From Candidatus Obscuribacter sp. (GTDB taxonomy: Bacteria; Cyanobacteriota; Vampirovibrionia; Obscuribacterales; Obscuribacteraceae): 64,000 bases of DNA. Shown here piece by piece: positions 50,645 through 59,679 of this stretch. The stretch lies in NCBI GenBank assembly GCA_021772095.1, contig JADYXR010000007.1, positions 1 through 64,000 on the forward strand. Reading direction: 5' to 3'. The notes beneath the pieces were generated by a model. That model did not search any database. It had not been told where the DNA came from and saw only the letters and a list, made by a program, of their open reading frames with translations. Made by a program: the position numbers and the translations under genes. How positions within the stretch are numbered: the stretch's first letter is position 1; every line of letters starts with the position of its first letter.

Positions 50645-50956
50645 ATGACTGTCTTCAAAAAACACGTTTTCATCTGTGTCAGCGGAAAGACTTGCCCGGG
50701 AGAGGGAGCTGAAGCGGTTCTTGGTGAGTTCAGAAAAGAGATAGGCGATCTGGGTCTGAAAAAAGAGATACGAATAAACAAAGCCGGTTGTTTTGATCAG
50801 TGCGGCAACGGTCCACTCGTGGTCGTTTATCCGGACACCGTCTGGTACGCGCACGTACAGCCGGAAGACGTCAAAGAGATAGTCAACGAACACTTGTTGA
50901 ACGATCGCCCGGTCACACGGTTGATCTACGACGAGCGCGGTCGAACAAATAGATAA
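50645..50956 (+). CDS. thioredoxin-like [2Fe-2S] ferredoxin
   Basis: 103 residues. The fold and ligands are those of the thioredoxin-like ferredoxins: HVFICVSGKTCPGEGAEAVL with two cysteines near residues 11 and 17, and KAGCFDQCGNGPLVVVYPDT with two more near 49 and 53, followed by WYAHVQPEDVKEIVNEHL. It binds one [2Fe-2S] cluster and transfers electrons; related domains occur in the NuoE/HydA subunits. No hydrogenase or complex I genes are nearby, so the partner is unknown. The ribosome site is AAGGA. The gene is divergent from rplJ with about 440 bp between the starts. Confidence 0.95.
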   Translation: MTVFKKHVFICVSGKTCPGEGAEAVLGEFRKEIGDLGLKKEIRINKAGCFDQCGNGPLVVVYPDTVWYAHVQPEDVKEIVNEHLLNDRPVTRLIYDERGRTNR

Positions 50957-50961
50957 GCCTG

Positions 50962-50990
50962 GAAAAAAAAATAACGCCGGTGGAAGGCGT
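50962..50990 (-). terminator. probable rho-independent terminator
   Basis: On the minus strand a short GC stem (ACGCC / GGCGT, 7-nt loop) is followed by TATTTTTTTT. It would end the transcript of the WG lipoprotein operon about 160 bp after its last gene. The stem is short, so confidence is moderate. Confidence 0.5.
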
Positions 50991-51146
50991 CCGTAAAAGA
51001 TTTATAATAATAATTAGATGGGACTGCTTGAAACTTCCACCAGCTACTTTATTCATACCCTCACCCAGAGCTTCTAAACGACTGTCTGAGAATCAGGTGC
51101 TAAAAATTATCGATCGACTGTTCTGAAGCGTTCGGATTTTAGTCAG

Positions 51147-52259
51147 TTAGAAACCGGATGATGGGATCTTCGGTCCCGGTGTCACAGGTAGTGGCGCACT
51201 CAAGACGGAAAGCAGGTCGTTAGCGGTTCTACGCAGACTGGAGATTTGACTCTCAGTTGCAAATCGCTCGACTTCTTTTCCGCAAGTTTGATGGAAGCCT
51301 GGAATCATCGATGGATATTTTCGAATCAACGCCATGATGAAGTGAATGGCTTTGTTTCGATCGGTGTGAGATGGACGTTTTAACTGCCTCACCAGCGACA
51401 GCGCTAGCTTATCGTACGGGAAATTATCCGGCAGATTTTCCAGCCGAGCAAAAATAAATTGGTCGGCTGCACTGCGAACTTCAACATGACTATCGTCAAT
51501 AGAGCCGATTAATTGAGTGCAGGTGTCGACGTAAGTGCCTGACCAATTGAGGAGTTCGATAGCATCACAACGCCTTAGATGATTCGGATCGGAGATCGTG
51601 ATTTCGAGAAATTCGTTTCGCATCGTCGGACAAAAACGTCTCAGTTCTGTCACCAGTTGATTCGCCGGCTCGTCGGAGAACATCCGAACACCGCCCGGGT
51701 AGGTCTCCTTCCAGTCGCGACCTTCTTGTTTTAAACGCTCGATCCGGTCGCGCAATTTTTGCAAAAGCAATTCTGGTTTTTCGCTTTGCGTGGTTACATG
51801 ATGTGGCTGCTTCAGGGTTCTAGTCGGCACACCATAACCCGGCTTGTCTTCGAAGTCTACTACTATAAACAGCTTAGCAGGCGGATCCACGACGATTTGA
51901 ACGTTGGCCGCCAGTCGCATTTTTTCTACTTTTTTTCGAAAAGATTCCGCGGACGACTCCACAGATTTTTCAGAGGCACCTGGTCTCAAATGTAATGATT
52001 TTTCGACTTCCTGCCGAGTCATCTGCGATGAGCCGAAAAATTCCAGACCGCCGTAAGACAGGCCATCTGCAGCTTGCGAAGGTTCCACTGCAGATAGAAA
52101 CAAGCCCGCGACAAAAACCAGAGCCAGAGCCAACGTAAAAATTCGCCGATTCAGCTTCAAAAGCCGTTTGATTAGCCGCTTCAAAAGCCGCACGAAAACC
52201 GCGATGGAAACCGCCTCTTCAAGAAAAACAATGCCGTTAGTTGATAGGTCCATAAACAC
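51147..52259 (-). CDS. secreted or membrane-anchored protein of unknown function
   Basis: 370 residues. Basic residues (RLLKRLIKRLLKLNRR) precede a hydrophobic segment FTLALALVFVAGLFLSAV and a possible cleavage site after SQAA near 64, so it is exported or anchored. Residues about 66-140 have the beta-alpha pattern of a POTRA-like domain (GLEFFGSSQMTRQEVEKSL and VQIVVDPPAKLFIVVDFEDK). The remainder is helical, with HEAT-like features (VEVRSAADQFIFARLENLPD). No catalytic motif is seen. It starts 8 bp after the WG lipoprotein gene and is therefore co-transcribed with it. Confidence 0.7.
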   Translation of the reverse strand: MFMDLSTNGIVFLEEAVSIAVFVRLLKRLIKRLLKLNRRIFTLALALVFVAGLFLSAVEPSQAADGLSYGGLEFFGSSQMTRQEVEKSLHLRPGASEKSVESSAESFRKKVEKMRLAANVQIVVDPPAKLFIVVDFEDKPGYGVPTRTLKQPHHVTTQSEKPELLLQKLRDRIERLKQEGRDWKETYPGGVRMFSDEPANQLVTELRRFCPTMRNEFLEITISDPNHLRRCDAIELLNWSGTYVDTCTQLIGSIDDSHVEVRSAADQFIFARLENLPDNFPYDKLALSLVRQLKRPSHTDRNKAIHFIMALIRKYPSMIPGFHQTCGKEVERFATESQISSLRRTANDLLSVLSAPLPVTPGPKIPSSGF

Positions 52260-52267
52260 GGGACCAA

Positions 52268-53803
52268 TTATTTTGCTGGCTTGGTTTCGGTTTTGACCAC
52301 TGTTTTAGTTTGACCTTCGCTGCCCGCATCTAGTTTAGATTTGGTTTTGACTTCGGTCTTGGTCTCAGTGGTTCCGGTCGTTTTAATCTCTGACTTGGTG
52401 GTGGCATCTTTGGAGCTGGACTCTTTGGAGCTGCTCTCTTTTAGGCTGCCTTCTTTAACGGTGCCTTCCTTGACAGTGCTCTCTTTAGTAGTGGTCTCTT
52501 TAGACGCACTGTCTTTCGAAGTGCTTTCCTTGTCGGATTTTTTGGCATCAGATTCGGTGCTTGTTTCTGATTTCTTCGAACCTTCAGTTTTAGAAGAGTC
52601 GCCATCAGTCGTTTTCGAATCATCATCAGATTTTTTGACGTCAGATTTTTCGTCGGACTTGCCTTCGCCATCAGTGGTTTTAGCGTCGCCCTCAGTCTTC
52701 TCGCCGTCGGTTTTTACGTCTTCGGTCTTCACAGCATCATCAGTTTTGACTTTATCGGTTTCTGTTTTAGCACCCTTCACGGACAAGTCTGCGTTGTGCT
52801 CTTTGAAGAAGCGTTCAGGATCTACTTTGACGGCAGCTAGCTGCTCCGAGAATCCACGCGCGTCATCGAAGACCGGAGGAATTACCATCTCACCGGTAGA
52901 GTCTACGAAACCGCGTTTGCCGGTTTTCAAAGGCTGAACGACAGCAAGTCCTTCACTAAAATTATCGGCATAACGAAACTTTTTGCGGAAGGCTGGTTCG
53001 CCAGTTCTCTTAATGAAGATGAACTTGCCATGTCTCTGTTGAAGAGCGAGCCCATCGTGAAAAATGGTGATCGATGCGAGCTTGTCTTTGACGGCGATGG
53101 TACCAATCTTATCCACCCAGATAAAGTCGTCACCCATCGTGCACTCAGCAACCCGGTTTTTGAACGCAGTTGCGGTGTCGAACTTGTAATCGATGACAAG
53201 TTGTCCGGTGTTGTTGATGTAGCCCCATTTGCCGAGAGTTCGGTTGAACACGGGACACAGACCGTCATTGAAGTACTTGACCTCATCATATGCCGGGTTG
53301 ATATCACCCTTGCCATGCGGTCCAAAGTCATGGAAGCCCCATTTATGGGCTTTGTCGTCCAGATAAGGGACGATTACAGCGTGGTCTTCAGCGTCGGCGT
53401 CGACTTCGTGGGGATAACCCAGTTCTGCGCAAAGCGGAACTGATGGCCAGACGACCGTGCCCTGCTTGTTGATGACGTACCATTTGCCACCTTGCTGGAC
53501 GCCGGCATAGCCCGCGGAGAAAGCCTGCACATCTTCATAGTTGCGCTCGATAATAAATTTGCCTTCGCGGTCGATGAAGCCCCAGCGAGCGTGAAGGTCG
53601 GCTCCGGCCAGTCCTTCGGTGAAGCGCTTCACTCGGCGGAACGTAGGTTTGATGACAAACTTGCCGCTGTGATCGATGAAACCCCACTTCGGTCCCGTTT
53701 CTTCAGGGATGTCGACAACCTCGACTTTCTTGGCGCAGCCACCGAGAACGGAGACAGCGACCAGAGCAGAAGTTAAAAAGCGAATTATCGGACTTGATTG
53801 CAT
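52268..53803 (-). CDS. WG-repeat lipoprotein with long low-complexity tail
   Basis: 511 residues. A lipoprotein signal (IIRFLTSALVAVSVLGGC) places the lipidated Cys at 23. WG repeats fill about 35-345: PKWGFIDHSGKF, ARWGFIDREGKF, GKWGYINNTGQL, GKRGFVDSTGEM. From about 345 to the end the protein consists of Lys, Asp/Glu, Ser and Thr in short repeats (EDVKTDGEKTEGD; STVKEGTVKEGSLKESSSKE), probably disordered and extended. It is likely an envelope lipoprotein whose tail spans or coats the cell surface. The next gene follows 8 bp downstream. WG ligands are not known. Confidence 0.85.
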   Translation of the reverse strand: MQSSPIIRFLTSALVAVSVLGGCAKKVEVVDIPEETGPKWGFIDHSGKFVIKPTFRRVKRFTEGLAGADLHARWGFIDREGKFIIERNYEDVQAFSAGYAGVQQGGKWYVINKQGTVVWPSVPLCAELGYPHEVDADAEDHAVIVPYLDDKAHKWGFHDFGPHGKGDINPAYDEVKYFNDGLCPVFNRTLGKWGYINNTGQLVIDYKFDTATAFKNRVAECTMGDDFIWVDKIGTIAVKDKLASITIFHDGLALQQRHGKFIFIKRTGEPAFRKKFRYADNFSEGLAVVQPLKTGKRGFVDSTGEMVIPPVFDDARGFSEQLAAVKVDPERFFKEHNADLSVKGAKTETDKVKTDDAVKTEDVKTDGEKTEGDAKTTDGEGKSDEKSDVKKSDDDSKTTDGDSSKTEGSKKSETSTESDAKKSDKESTSKDSASKETTTKESTVKEGTVKEGSLKESSSKESSSKDATTKSEIKTTGTTETKTEVKTKSKLDAGSEGQTKTVVKTETKPAK

Positions 53804-53948
53804 AGTAAATAGAGGTTCTCAGGAGTATTCCCACGATTAATCATAAGCGAATGGAACGATTTCGTCCAAATTCGACAACCTCGGTACAAGAATTTATCGG
53901 ATGTGAACAGAACGGCTAACGAAGCAAGTCTAAAACAGGCGGTCGATC

Positions 53949-53954
53949 TATAAT
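53949..53954 (+). promoter_or_regulatory. TATAAT -10 box upstream of glyS
   Basis: A perfect TATAAT lies 53 bp before the glyS start codon. The -35 region 17 bp upstream (AAGTCT) is poor, so this is a tentative promoter. Confidence 0.35.
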
Positions 53955-54006
53955 GTCGGCTCCATGAGTCTCGACCGCTTATCGTCGCGGAAAACGGAAT
54001 TGATAC

Positions 54007-56175
54007 ATGACTAAATACTTGCTTGAGATCGGTACCGAAGAGCTTCCAGCAGGACAGATCGAAGAATCCTGCACACGTTTGGAAGAAAATTTCGCCTCTG
54101 AATTGCGTGAGGCTAATTTGTCGTTTTCAACGATGAAGACGCTGTCAACACCTCGCAGATTGACCCTGATTATCGATGGGCTGGGCGACAAGCAAGAAAC
54201 GATTTCGAAAAAAGTTAAAGGACCGCCTGTCAACAAGGCTTTCAAAGAGGATGGCAGCGCCACGCCTCAAGCCGAAGGATTTGCCGCAAAAAACGGTTTG
54301 AAGGTCGATCAACTTGACAAAGAAGAGTACGGAAAAGAAGTTTATCTGGTCGCTAATCTAACCATTGAAGGCCGCGCCGCCGCTGAAGTGCTGGCTGAAA
54401 TCGCTCCCCGAGTGATTCATCAAATATCTGGCGAGAGGCTGATGCGTTGGGGCGATTGCGAATTGAAATTTGTCCGACCGATCCGCTGGATCGTTTCGCT
54501 TCTCGATAATCGCGTCGTTAACTTCAAGCTCGATCAAATAGCTGCAGGTCAAACAACTTTCGGTCACAGAATTCTTGCTCCTGGCGAAATTAAACTGGGA
54601 CATGTCGATGAGTATGTGGAAAAACTTCGCGCAGCAAAAGTTTTGGTATGTCCACAAGAACGCGAAGACCTGATCAGAACGCAAGTCAGCGAAATCGCCG
54701 AGTCGGTTCTCGGAAAAGCGCGCCAGTTGAGCGGCCCGCTGCTTCAAGAAGTCGTCAACATTACTGAATGGCCACAAGCCATCGTCGGCAAATTTGCCGA
54801 GGACTATCTGACTTTGCCCGACACGCTTCTCGAAACAGTAATGGTGCACCACCAGCGGTACTTCCCGGTTGAGAAACCGAAGACCACAACTGCCACCACG
54901 GGTAATCTCTTACCTTACTTCATCACAATCTCCAACAATGACACTCCAAGCGCCGTCAGCGAGATCACTCAGGGCAACGAGAGAGTTTTGCGAGCACGAT
55001 TGGCAGATGGAAAATTCTTCTTCTTCGACGATCAAAAAACAAAACTGTCAGCGCGCAAAGATCGTCTGGGACAACTTACTTTCCAACAAGGTCTGGGAAG
55101 TTATCTGGACAAGACAAACCGGCTCACCAAGCTCGCTAACAAGCTGTCAGAGAAACTGAAACTGGAAGCGAAAATTGCTGTTCCATTCGAGAGAACAATG
55201 GAATTATGCAAACTCGATCTGGTCACAAACCTGGTCGGAGAGTTGACTGAGTTACAAGGTTATGTCGGAGCCTGGTACGCAGAACTGGAAGGTGAGCCAC
55301 CAGAGGTGGTGCAAGCAATCGCTTCGCATTATTCTCCTAGATTCACTCACGAGGGCATCCCAGCGGATGTCGTAGGCAGGTTCGTTGCGTTGTTGGATAA
55401 ACTCGATCATGTGGTTGGTTTGTTCGCACTTGGTAAAAAGCCTAGCGGTTCAAGCGATCCCTTTGCGCTGCGAAGAAACGCTCAAGGTCTTGTCGACATC
55501 ATTATGGATGGTTTGAACGAGTTCAAAATCGATCTAGAATGGCTTTCTGACGAATTGTTGGATACATTCGAAGTGATGCTCGCACACGATGGCGGCGAGA
55601 AGTCGAAGAAAAAAGCGTTTGCTCGTGAAACAGTAAAAGCTGACTTCGCCGATTTTATTTCGCAACGACTGAGGGGCAAATTGCTCGACAAAGGCTTCGG
55701 TCGCGAAATTGTAGAAGCGGTTCTTTCGAACGGAAATCCATTGAACGACCTGGCTGACACCGTGGCTAGATGCCGCAGCGCAGAAAAATTGTTCAAATCA
55801 GAAGCAGGCATAACAACAGCCAGAGCCGGTGTCCGCATCGGGAATATTTTAAAATCGGATTCGCCTGACACTTTCAATCCAGGCGCTTTGACCGAACCAG
55901 TTGAAAAAGAACTCTGGAAAAATTTCAACGAACAGTTTCAGTCGAAGTGGGAGAAAAATGGCGAGTATCGCCGACCGACCAACGAGCAAGAGTACGACGA
56001 GGTGTTGGCCCTGCTCGCACCGCTGGCACCGCACGTCGACAAATTCTTCGAAGACGTCATGGTCAACGATCCAGACAAGGCAAAACGAGACACTCGCCAC
56101 GGATTGCTAAAACGAATCGACCAGTATTACAGCGTCATTGCTTCGTTTCCGAAACTGCAGCCGCTGTTGCCTTAG
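54007..56175 (+). CDS. glyS: glycine--tRNA ligase beta subunit
   Basis: 722 residues, normal for the bacterial beta subunit of the alpha2-beta2 glycyl-tRNA synthetase. Signatures: LLEIGTEELPAGQIEESCTR at the N-terminus, STPRRLTLIIDGL, RFVRPIRWIV-like KFVRPIRWIVSLLDN, VMVHHQRYFPV, an HD-like region at about 440-490 (HYSPRFTHEGIPADVVGRFV, DPFALRRNAQGLV) and the C-terminal anticodon-binding domain (FFEDVMVNDPDKAKRDTRHG). The beta subunit recognises tRNA; the catalytic alpha subunit glyQ is not in this window, so the two genes are not adjacent downstream or directly upstream here. Confidence 0.97.
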   Translation: MTKYLLEIGTEELPAGQIEESCTRLEENFASELREANLSFSTMKTLSTPRRLTLIIDGLGDKQETISKKVKGPPVNKAFKEDGSATPQAEGFAAKNGLKVDQLDKEEYGKEVYLVANLTIEGRAAAEVLAEIAPRVIHQISGERLMRWGDCELKFVRPIRWIVSLLDNRVVNFKLDQIAAGQTTFGHRILAPGEIKLGHVDEYVEKLRAAKVLVCPQEREDLIRTQVSEIAESVLGKARQLSGPLLQEVVNITEWPQAIVGKFAEDYLTLPDTLLETVMVHHQRYFPVEKPKTTTATTGNLLPYFITISNNDTPSAVSEITQGNERVLRARLADGKFFFFDDQKTKLSARKDRLGQLTFQQGLGSYLDKTNRLTKLANKLSEKLKLEAKIAVPFERTMELCKLDLVTNLVGELTELQGYVGAWYAELEGEPPEVVQAIASHYSPRFTHEGIPADVVGRFVALLDKLDHVVGLFALGKKPSGSSDPFALRRNAQGLVDIIMDGLNEFKIDLEWLSDELLDTFEVMLAHDGGEKSKKKAFARETVKADFADFISQRLRGKLLDKGFGREIVEAVLSNGNPLNDLADTVARCRSAEKLFKSEAGITTARAGVRIGNILKSDSPDTFNPGALTEPVEKELWKNFNEQFQSKWEKNGEYRRPTNEQEYDEVLALLAPLAPHVDKFFEDVMVNDPDKAKRDTRHGLLKRIDQYYSVIASFPKLQPLLP

Positions 56176-56263
56176 TTCTCAAAACAGCTTTGAGTCGATC
56201 GCACGCAACACAAAATGAAAACTTGCTGGCATCTGTTACGGACAACTATGCTATTTTTTTCCC

Positions 56264-56941
56264 ATGGCTATTTCTGAAAAGCAATTCTTTCAAGAATTCA
56301 AAGCGCCGCTCATCTCCATAATCGGAATGTCGGAGCTCCTGGATAAAAGCGAGCAGACTGAAGAGCAGAAGGCTTTGTCGCGCAATATCGCGCAGACAGC
56401 TTCGACTCTGCTTAACCTGGTTAATCGCGTTCTCGACCAACAAAAACTGGTCGAGCCCGAACTGGTTGAGACCGAAAGCATGCGGACGCTTGTGAATGAG
56501 CTGCGTGAACTGGTTAGTAATCAGTCGCAAGTTCAAAACATTGATCCGAATACAGAAGTTTCAGAAATTAAAGTGCTTGTCGTCGAAGACAATCCGTTGA
56601 TTCAGCTTGTGATCATGAAACAGCTTGCTCACCTCGGCATCAGCGCAAAAGCGGTTGGCGACGGTCAGGCGGCAATTGATGCAGCTCCTGAATTCGATTT
56701 GATTTTTATGGATTGCCGATTACCAATCATGGACGGCTTCCAGGCAACCAGAGTCATTCGCGCAGCGGAAAAAGATTCCGGTAAACGCAAACGAATAGTG
56801 GCGCTGACTGCGGGTTACGAAGATAAGACCAGAGAAACCTGCCTTTCTAGCGGCATGGATGACTGCTTGATCAAACCGGTGGGCAGCACGGCGCTGAGAA
56901 GTATTATTGAACGATGGTTTAAACTAAGCCGCGTCAGCTGA
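56264..56941 (+). CDS. receiver protein with histidine-kinase-like helical hairpin, no phospho-His
   Basis: 225 residues. Residues about 5-60 match the dimerisation helices of histidine kinases (FKAPLISIIGMSELLDKSEQ). At the position of the H-E/D-x-x-x-P motif the sequence is Q-E-F-K-A-P, so the phospho-accepting His is Gln. No ATPase domain follows. After a linker comes a complete receiver domain (about 103-220): LVVEDNPLIQLV, FMDCRLPIMDGF with the acceptor Asp near 149, ALTAGY and LIKPVG with the Lys near 204. It may dimerise or pair with a real kinase while receiving phosphate from elsewhere. No output domain is present. Confidence 0.85.
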   Translation: MAISEKQFFQEFKAPLISIIGMSELLDKSEQTEEQKALSRNIAQTASTLLNLVNRVLDQQKLVEPELVETESMRTLVNELRELVSNQSQVQNIDPNTEVSEIKVLVVEDNPLIQLVIMKQLAHLGISAKAVGDGQAAIDAAPEFDLIFMDCRLPIMDGFQATRVIRAAEKDSGKRKRIVALTAGYEDKTRETCLSSGMDDCLIKPVGSTALRSIIERWFKLSRVS

Positions 56942-57136
56942 GAAAGCGAATCGGGCAATTGGGCTGATCACTTCATCTCACTACACCAAGTTCGGTGCTG
57001 CTCGATCGCGGTTTAGATCATGTGCATCCAAGGTTTTTTGAAGACTGTAGCGCCTGGCTGTAAAAACTGTTGTTCGAAAACGCCTGAGAAACATGCACCA
57101 TATGTGGTGTTTTGCGCAAACCACACGCACGTATGC

Positions 57137-57577
57137 TTACGGCAACTGTTCGGGAGCGGCAGCGGCGCTCTGTTCGCAATTTGAGCCATCGTCTTTTATA
57201 TAGTCGAAGCAGTGGCTGCACTGCTCTTTAATTGCAGCTGGAACTTGAATATCAAGGTTTCTCTGCCAACTCTCGCCCAGGTCTCTCAGAGCTTCCATGA
57301 CGTAGACCAGGTCTGTGCCTCTATCCGTGAGCGAGTAAGTAACGCGCGGAGGGATCTCCTGAAATGCTTCGCGTTGGACCAAGCCCCACTTTTCAAGTTC
57401 GCGCAAACGTTGGGTTAGCGTTTTTGGACTGATTCCGCTCAGCAGTTTGGCAAGCTCAGAGGGTCGCTTTGCACCACCTCTCAAATACCTGACGATGGGA
57501 ATCGTCCATCTCGAGCCAATTACGTGGATGACGAGATCAACGGGGCACCAGAGATGTTCACCTTCAATATTGCTCAT
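57137..57577 (-). CDS. HxlR-family winged-helix regulator (copy 1)
   Basis: 146 residues from an ATG that aligns exactly with the start of its paralogue at 59271 (MSNIEGEHLWCP against MSKIEGQHLWCP); the frame extends further upstream without support. The winged helix of HxlR/DUF24 regulators is clear: IHVIGSRWTIPIVRYLRGGA, RPSELAKLLSGISPKTLTQR and YSLTDRGTDLVYVMEALRDL. The N-terminal Cys (HLWCPVDL) matches the redox-sensing Cys of HypR/YodB-type members. An additional CxxC (EQCSHCFDY) follows the DNA-binding part. It is the last gene after HxlR copy 2 and CheB. Confidence 0.85.
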   Translation of the reverse strand: MSNIEGEHLWCPVDLVIHVIGSRWTIPIVRYLRGGAKRPSELAKLLSGISPKTLTQRLRELEKWGLVQREAFQEIPPRVTYSLTDRGTDLVYVMEALRDLGESWQRNLDIQVPAAIKEQCSHCFDYIKDDGSNCEQSAAAAPEQLP

Positions 57578-57730
57578 TACGGCTTCTGTTAGATCTCGGT
57601 TTCTGTTTGAGTCGTGTTCCGAGTCAAATTCTACACGCAATCGGCCGAAACGTGACACGCCCATTAAGTCCGCCGCTCGCCCGTGCAACCTCTTGATTCT
57701 GCCGAACCCATCGCAGAGCCATTTTGAGAT

Positions 57731-58717
57731 TCAGAAATCGGCGATCAGTTTTTTGTTGTTTCTGATCAACAACTCTATATCTGCCGCATCTTTGCTGGCT
57801 GCGAGCGCTTCCTCGTCAAAACCGGCTGCGCGTGCACTCTGCTTATCGAGTCCACGATAGCGTTTCGCCATGCGTTGGGCAAAGTTGGCTCGCTCCTTGA
57901 GAGCGCGCGCGGCCGCCCACAGCGTGCGTTCGATAAATTCGGATTGTCCACTCCAGAGAGAATCTGCAGTCATCCGATGTCCGACAATACATTGGAAGAA
58001 GACTCCTTCGACTTCGTTTTCCGTTTCAACAAGCGGTCCGCCACAATCTGGGCAGATCACTGATGGCTCGTTTTTTTGGCGCTCAGTCCGCTCCGGTTTC
58101 GATTGTTTATTCTTCGAAGTGCGGTCGACTCGGCACAACCTCGCAAGTTGAGGTCCGATTTCAGAAAGTTTCAAAATGTGATCGATCGGAACTGCGTGAA
58201 TAGCACTTTCCGGCATACCGCTAAAGATCGCGTCGTGAGGGTCTTGAACGATTGCAGTTCCGCCTACAGCCTTAATTTCGGTCATCCCAGCGGTTCCATC
58301 ATCCAGAGCGCCACTCAAGATAACTCCGATGATATGACCATCAAATGACCGCGCCGCAGAACGGAAAAGCGGATTAATAGCCGGTCTTGTTCGGTTTTCT
58401 TTAGGGCCACGACTGAGCCGCAGTTGTGTGCCTTCAACAGTCAGATGCTGATCTGGTGGAGCGACATAGATGTTGCCCTTCCTCAGATGCTCCCCGTCAG
58501 TGGCAAACTTGGCAGGCAAATGTCCTCGCCTACTCAATATCCCGGGCAGCCTACCGGCATTATCAGGAGTTGTGTGGATGGTGATACAAATCGGGCATTC
58601 AAAGTCGCCAGGAAGGTCGTGCACAACCTGACTTACCGATTCAACTCCCCCCGCGGAGGCTCCGATGACGATCAGTTGGTCGATATTTCTTCTATCTTGA
58701 TCGGGTTGTTCTGGCAT
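57731..58717 (-). CDS. orphan CheB-type protein-glutamate methylesterase
   Basis: 328 residues. The CheB catalytic domain stands alone without receiver: Ser21 in IGASAGGVE, His48 in ITIHTTPDNAG and Asp near 140 in SGALDDGTAGM. PIN-like region GNIYVAPPDQHLTVEG is also typical. The C-terminal 130 residues have a zinc-ribbon-like CPDCGG with FQCIVGHRMT, then helices (ERTLWAAARALKERANFAQR), as in a known class of orphan CheB proteins. The normal CheB demethylates chemoreceptors; without CheR, CheA or receptors nearby the substrate is uncertain. Its start lies 46 bp inside the end of HxlR copy 2, so the two are coupled. Confidence 0.92.
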   Translation of the reverse strand: MPEQPDQDRRNIDQLIVIGASAGGVESVSQVVHDLPGDFECPICITIHTTPDNAGRLPGILSRRGHLPAKFATDGEHLRKGNIYVAPPDQHLTVEGTQLRLSRGPKENRTRPAINPLFRSAARSFDGHIIGVILSGALDDGTAGMTEIKAVGGTAIVQDPHDAIFSGMPESAIHAVPIDHILKLSEIGPQLARLCRVDRTSKNKQSKPERTERQKNEPSVICPDCGGPLVETENEVEGVFFQCIVGHRMTADSLWSGQSEFIERTLWAAARALKERANFAQRMAKRYRGLDKQSARAAGFDEEALAASKDAADIELLIRNNKKLIADF

Positions 58718-59271
58718 AGCTTTTTGATTTCGCCGCTAACGATTCCGTGTCCATTACCGTGGCTATTGCCATTACCGTCGCCATCGCCGTCTACATGGCC
58801 GTCACTACTTATACAAGTAGCAGATGTTCGGCCACTGGGACCCATCATCTGCAACACGCTGCTCGCGTTTTTTGAATTTTCAGCACGGCCAAGGTATTCA
58901 AAACAATGACTGCACTGCTCTTTGACTGTTGGTGGCACTTGAATTGAAAGAGATCGCTGCCAGCTTTCTCCCAGATCCTTTAATGCTTCCAGAACGTACA
59001 GCAAGTCCTTGCCGCGCTCAGTAAGTGAATATTCGACTCGTGGCGGGATTTCCTGAAACGCGGTGCGCTCCACCAGACCCCACTCTTCCAGGTCTCGCAG
59101 ACGCTGCGTCAGGGTCTTGGCACTGATCTTGCCAAGCACGCGTGCCAGTTCCGATGGCCGTTTAAAACCGGTAGCTAACTCTCGTACGATCGCTATCGTC
59201 CAGCGAGAACCGATAACGTGGATTACCAAATCAATGGGACACCATAGATGCTGGCCTTCAATTTTACTCAA
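58672..59271 (-). CDS. HxlR-family winged-helix regulator (copy 2)
   Basis: 199 residues from a TTG preceded by AAGGTGG at 5 nt; this start matches the paralogue's ATG. The DNA-binding domain (IHVIGSRWTIAIVRELATGF, RVLGKISAKTLTQRLRDLEE, YSLTERGKDLLYVLEALKDL) is very similar to copy 1, as are the N-terminal Cys in HLWCPIDL and the CxxC in EQCSHCFEY. Unlike copy 1 it has a 60-residue tail with a GDGDGNGNSHGNGHG stretch, whose DNA overlaps the CheB start. HxlR proteins respond to reactive electrophiles or oxidants. It probably controls its own operon with CheB; that is inference. Confidence 0.87.
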   Translation of the reverse strand: MSKIEGQHLWCPIDLVIHVIGSRWTIAIVRELATGFKRPSELARVLGKISAKTLTQRLRDLEEWGLVERTAFQEIPPRVEYSLTERGKDLLYVLEALKDLGESWQRSLSIQVPPTVKEQCSHCFEYLGRAENSKNASSVLQMMGPSGRTSATCISSDGHVDGDGDGNGNSHGNGHGIVSGEIKKLCQNNPIKIEEISTN

Positions 59272-59307
59272 TGATTCCACCTTTACCGTCTTATCAAAGG
59301 GTATCAA

Positions 59308-59679
59308 AAATAAACGGCAGTTAGGACTTAAACGAAAACTTGTCGTTTATATCCAGGATCTAATGTAGCAAGAATCCGCCGAACTGTGGCCAAGTTTTCA
59401 TCCTATCTAAGTAATCTGGGTTAAAAAAAAGAGCCACGTTACCGCGCCTGTCAGCCGAACGGGTAAGCGGGGAAATATTCCAACAGGCATTTTGCGGTGC
59501 TCTGATCGAGCAAGTAGAACTGCGGTATAGAACAGCGAGAGAAAGCGACGGATTCGGGTCGTCTAGCTGGATAATCGATCCTTTTCAACTGCCGCAGACC
59601 ATTTCAACGTTTGTCATCTGATTAGAACAGTCGGATAGAACAATCACTTTTTTTCAGACGGAGTCGCCATGATTTCGCT
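59308..59679. other. gap between the HxlR-CheB operon and the ligase remnant
   Basis: About 370 bp with no open frame of gene character. It holds the promoter region of the HxlR-CheB operon (reading left). I see no hairpin terminator for the ligase gene that ends just to its right. Confidence 0.4.
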
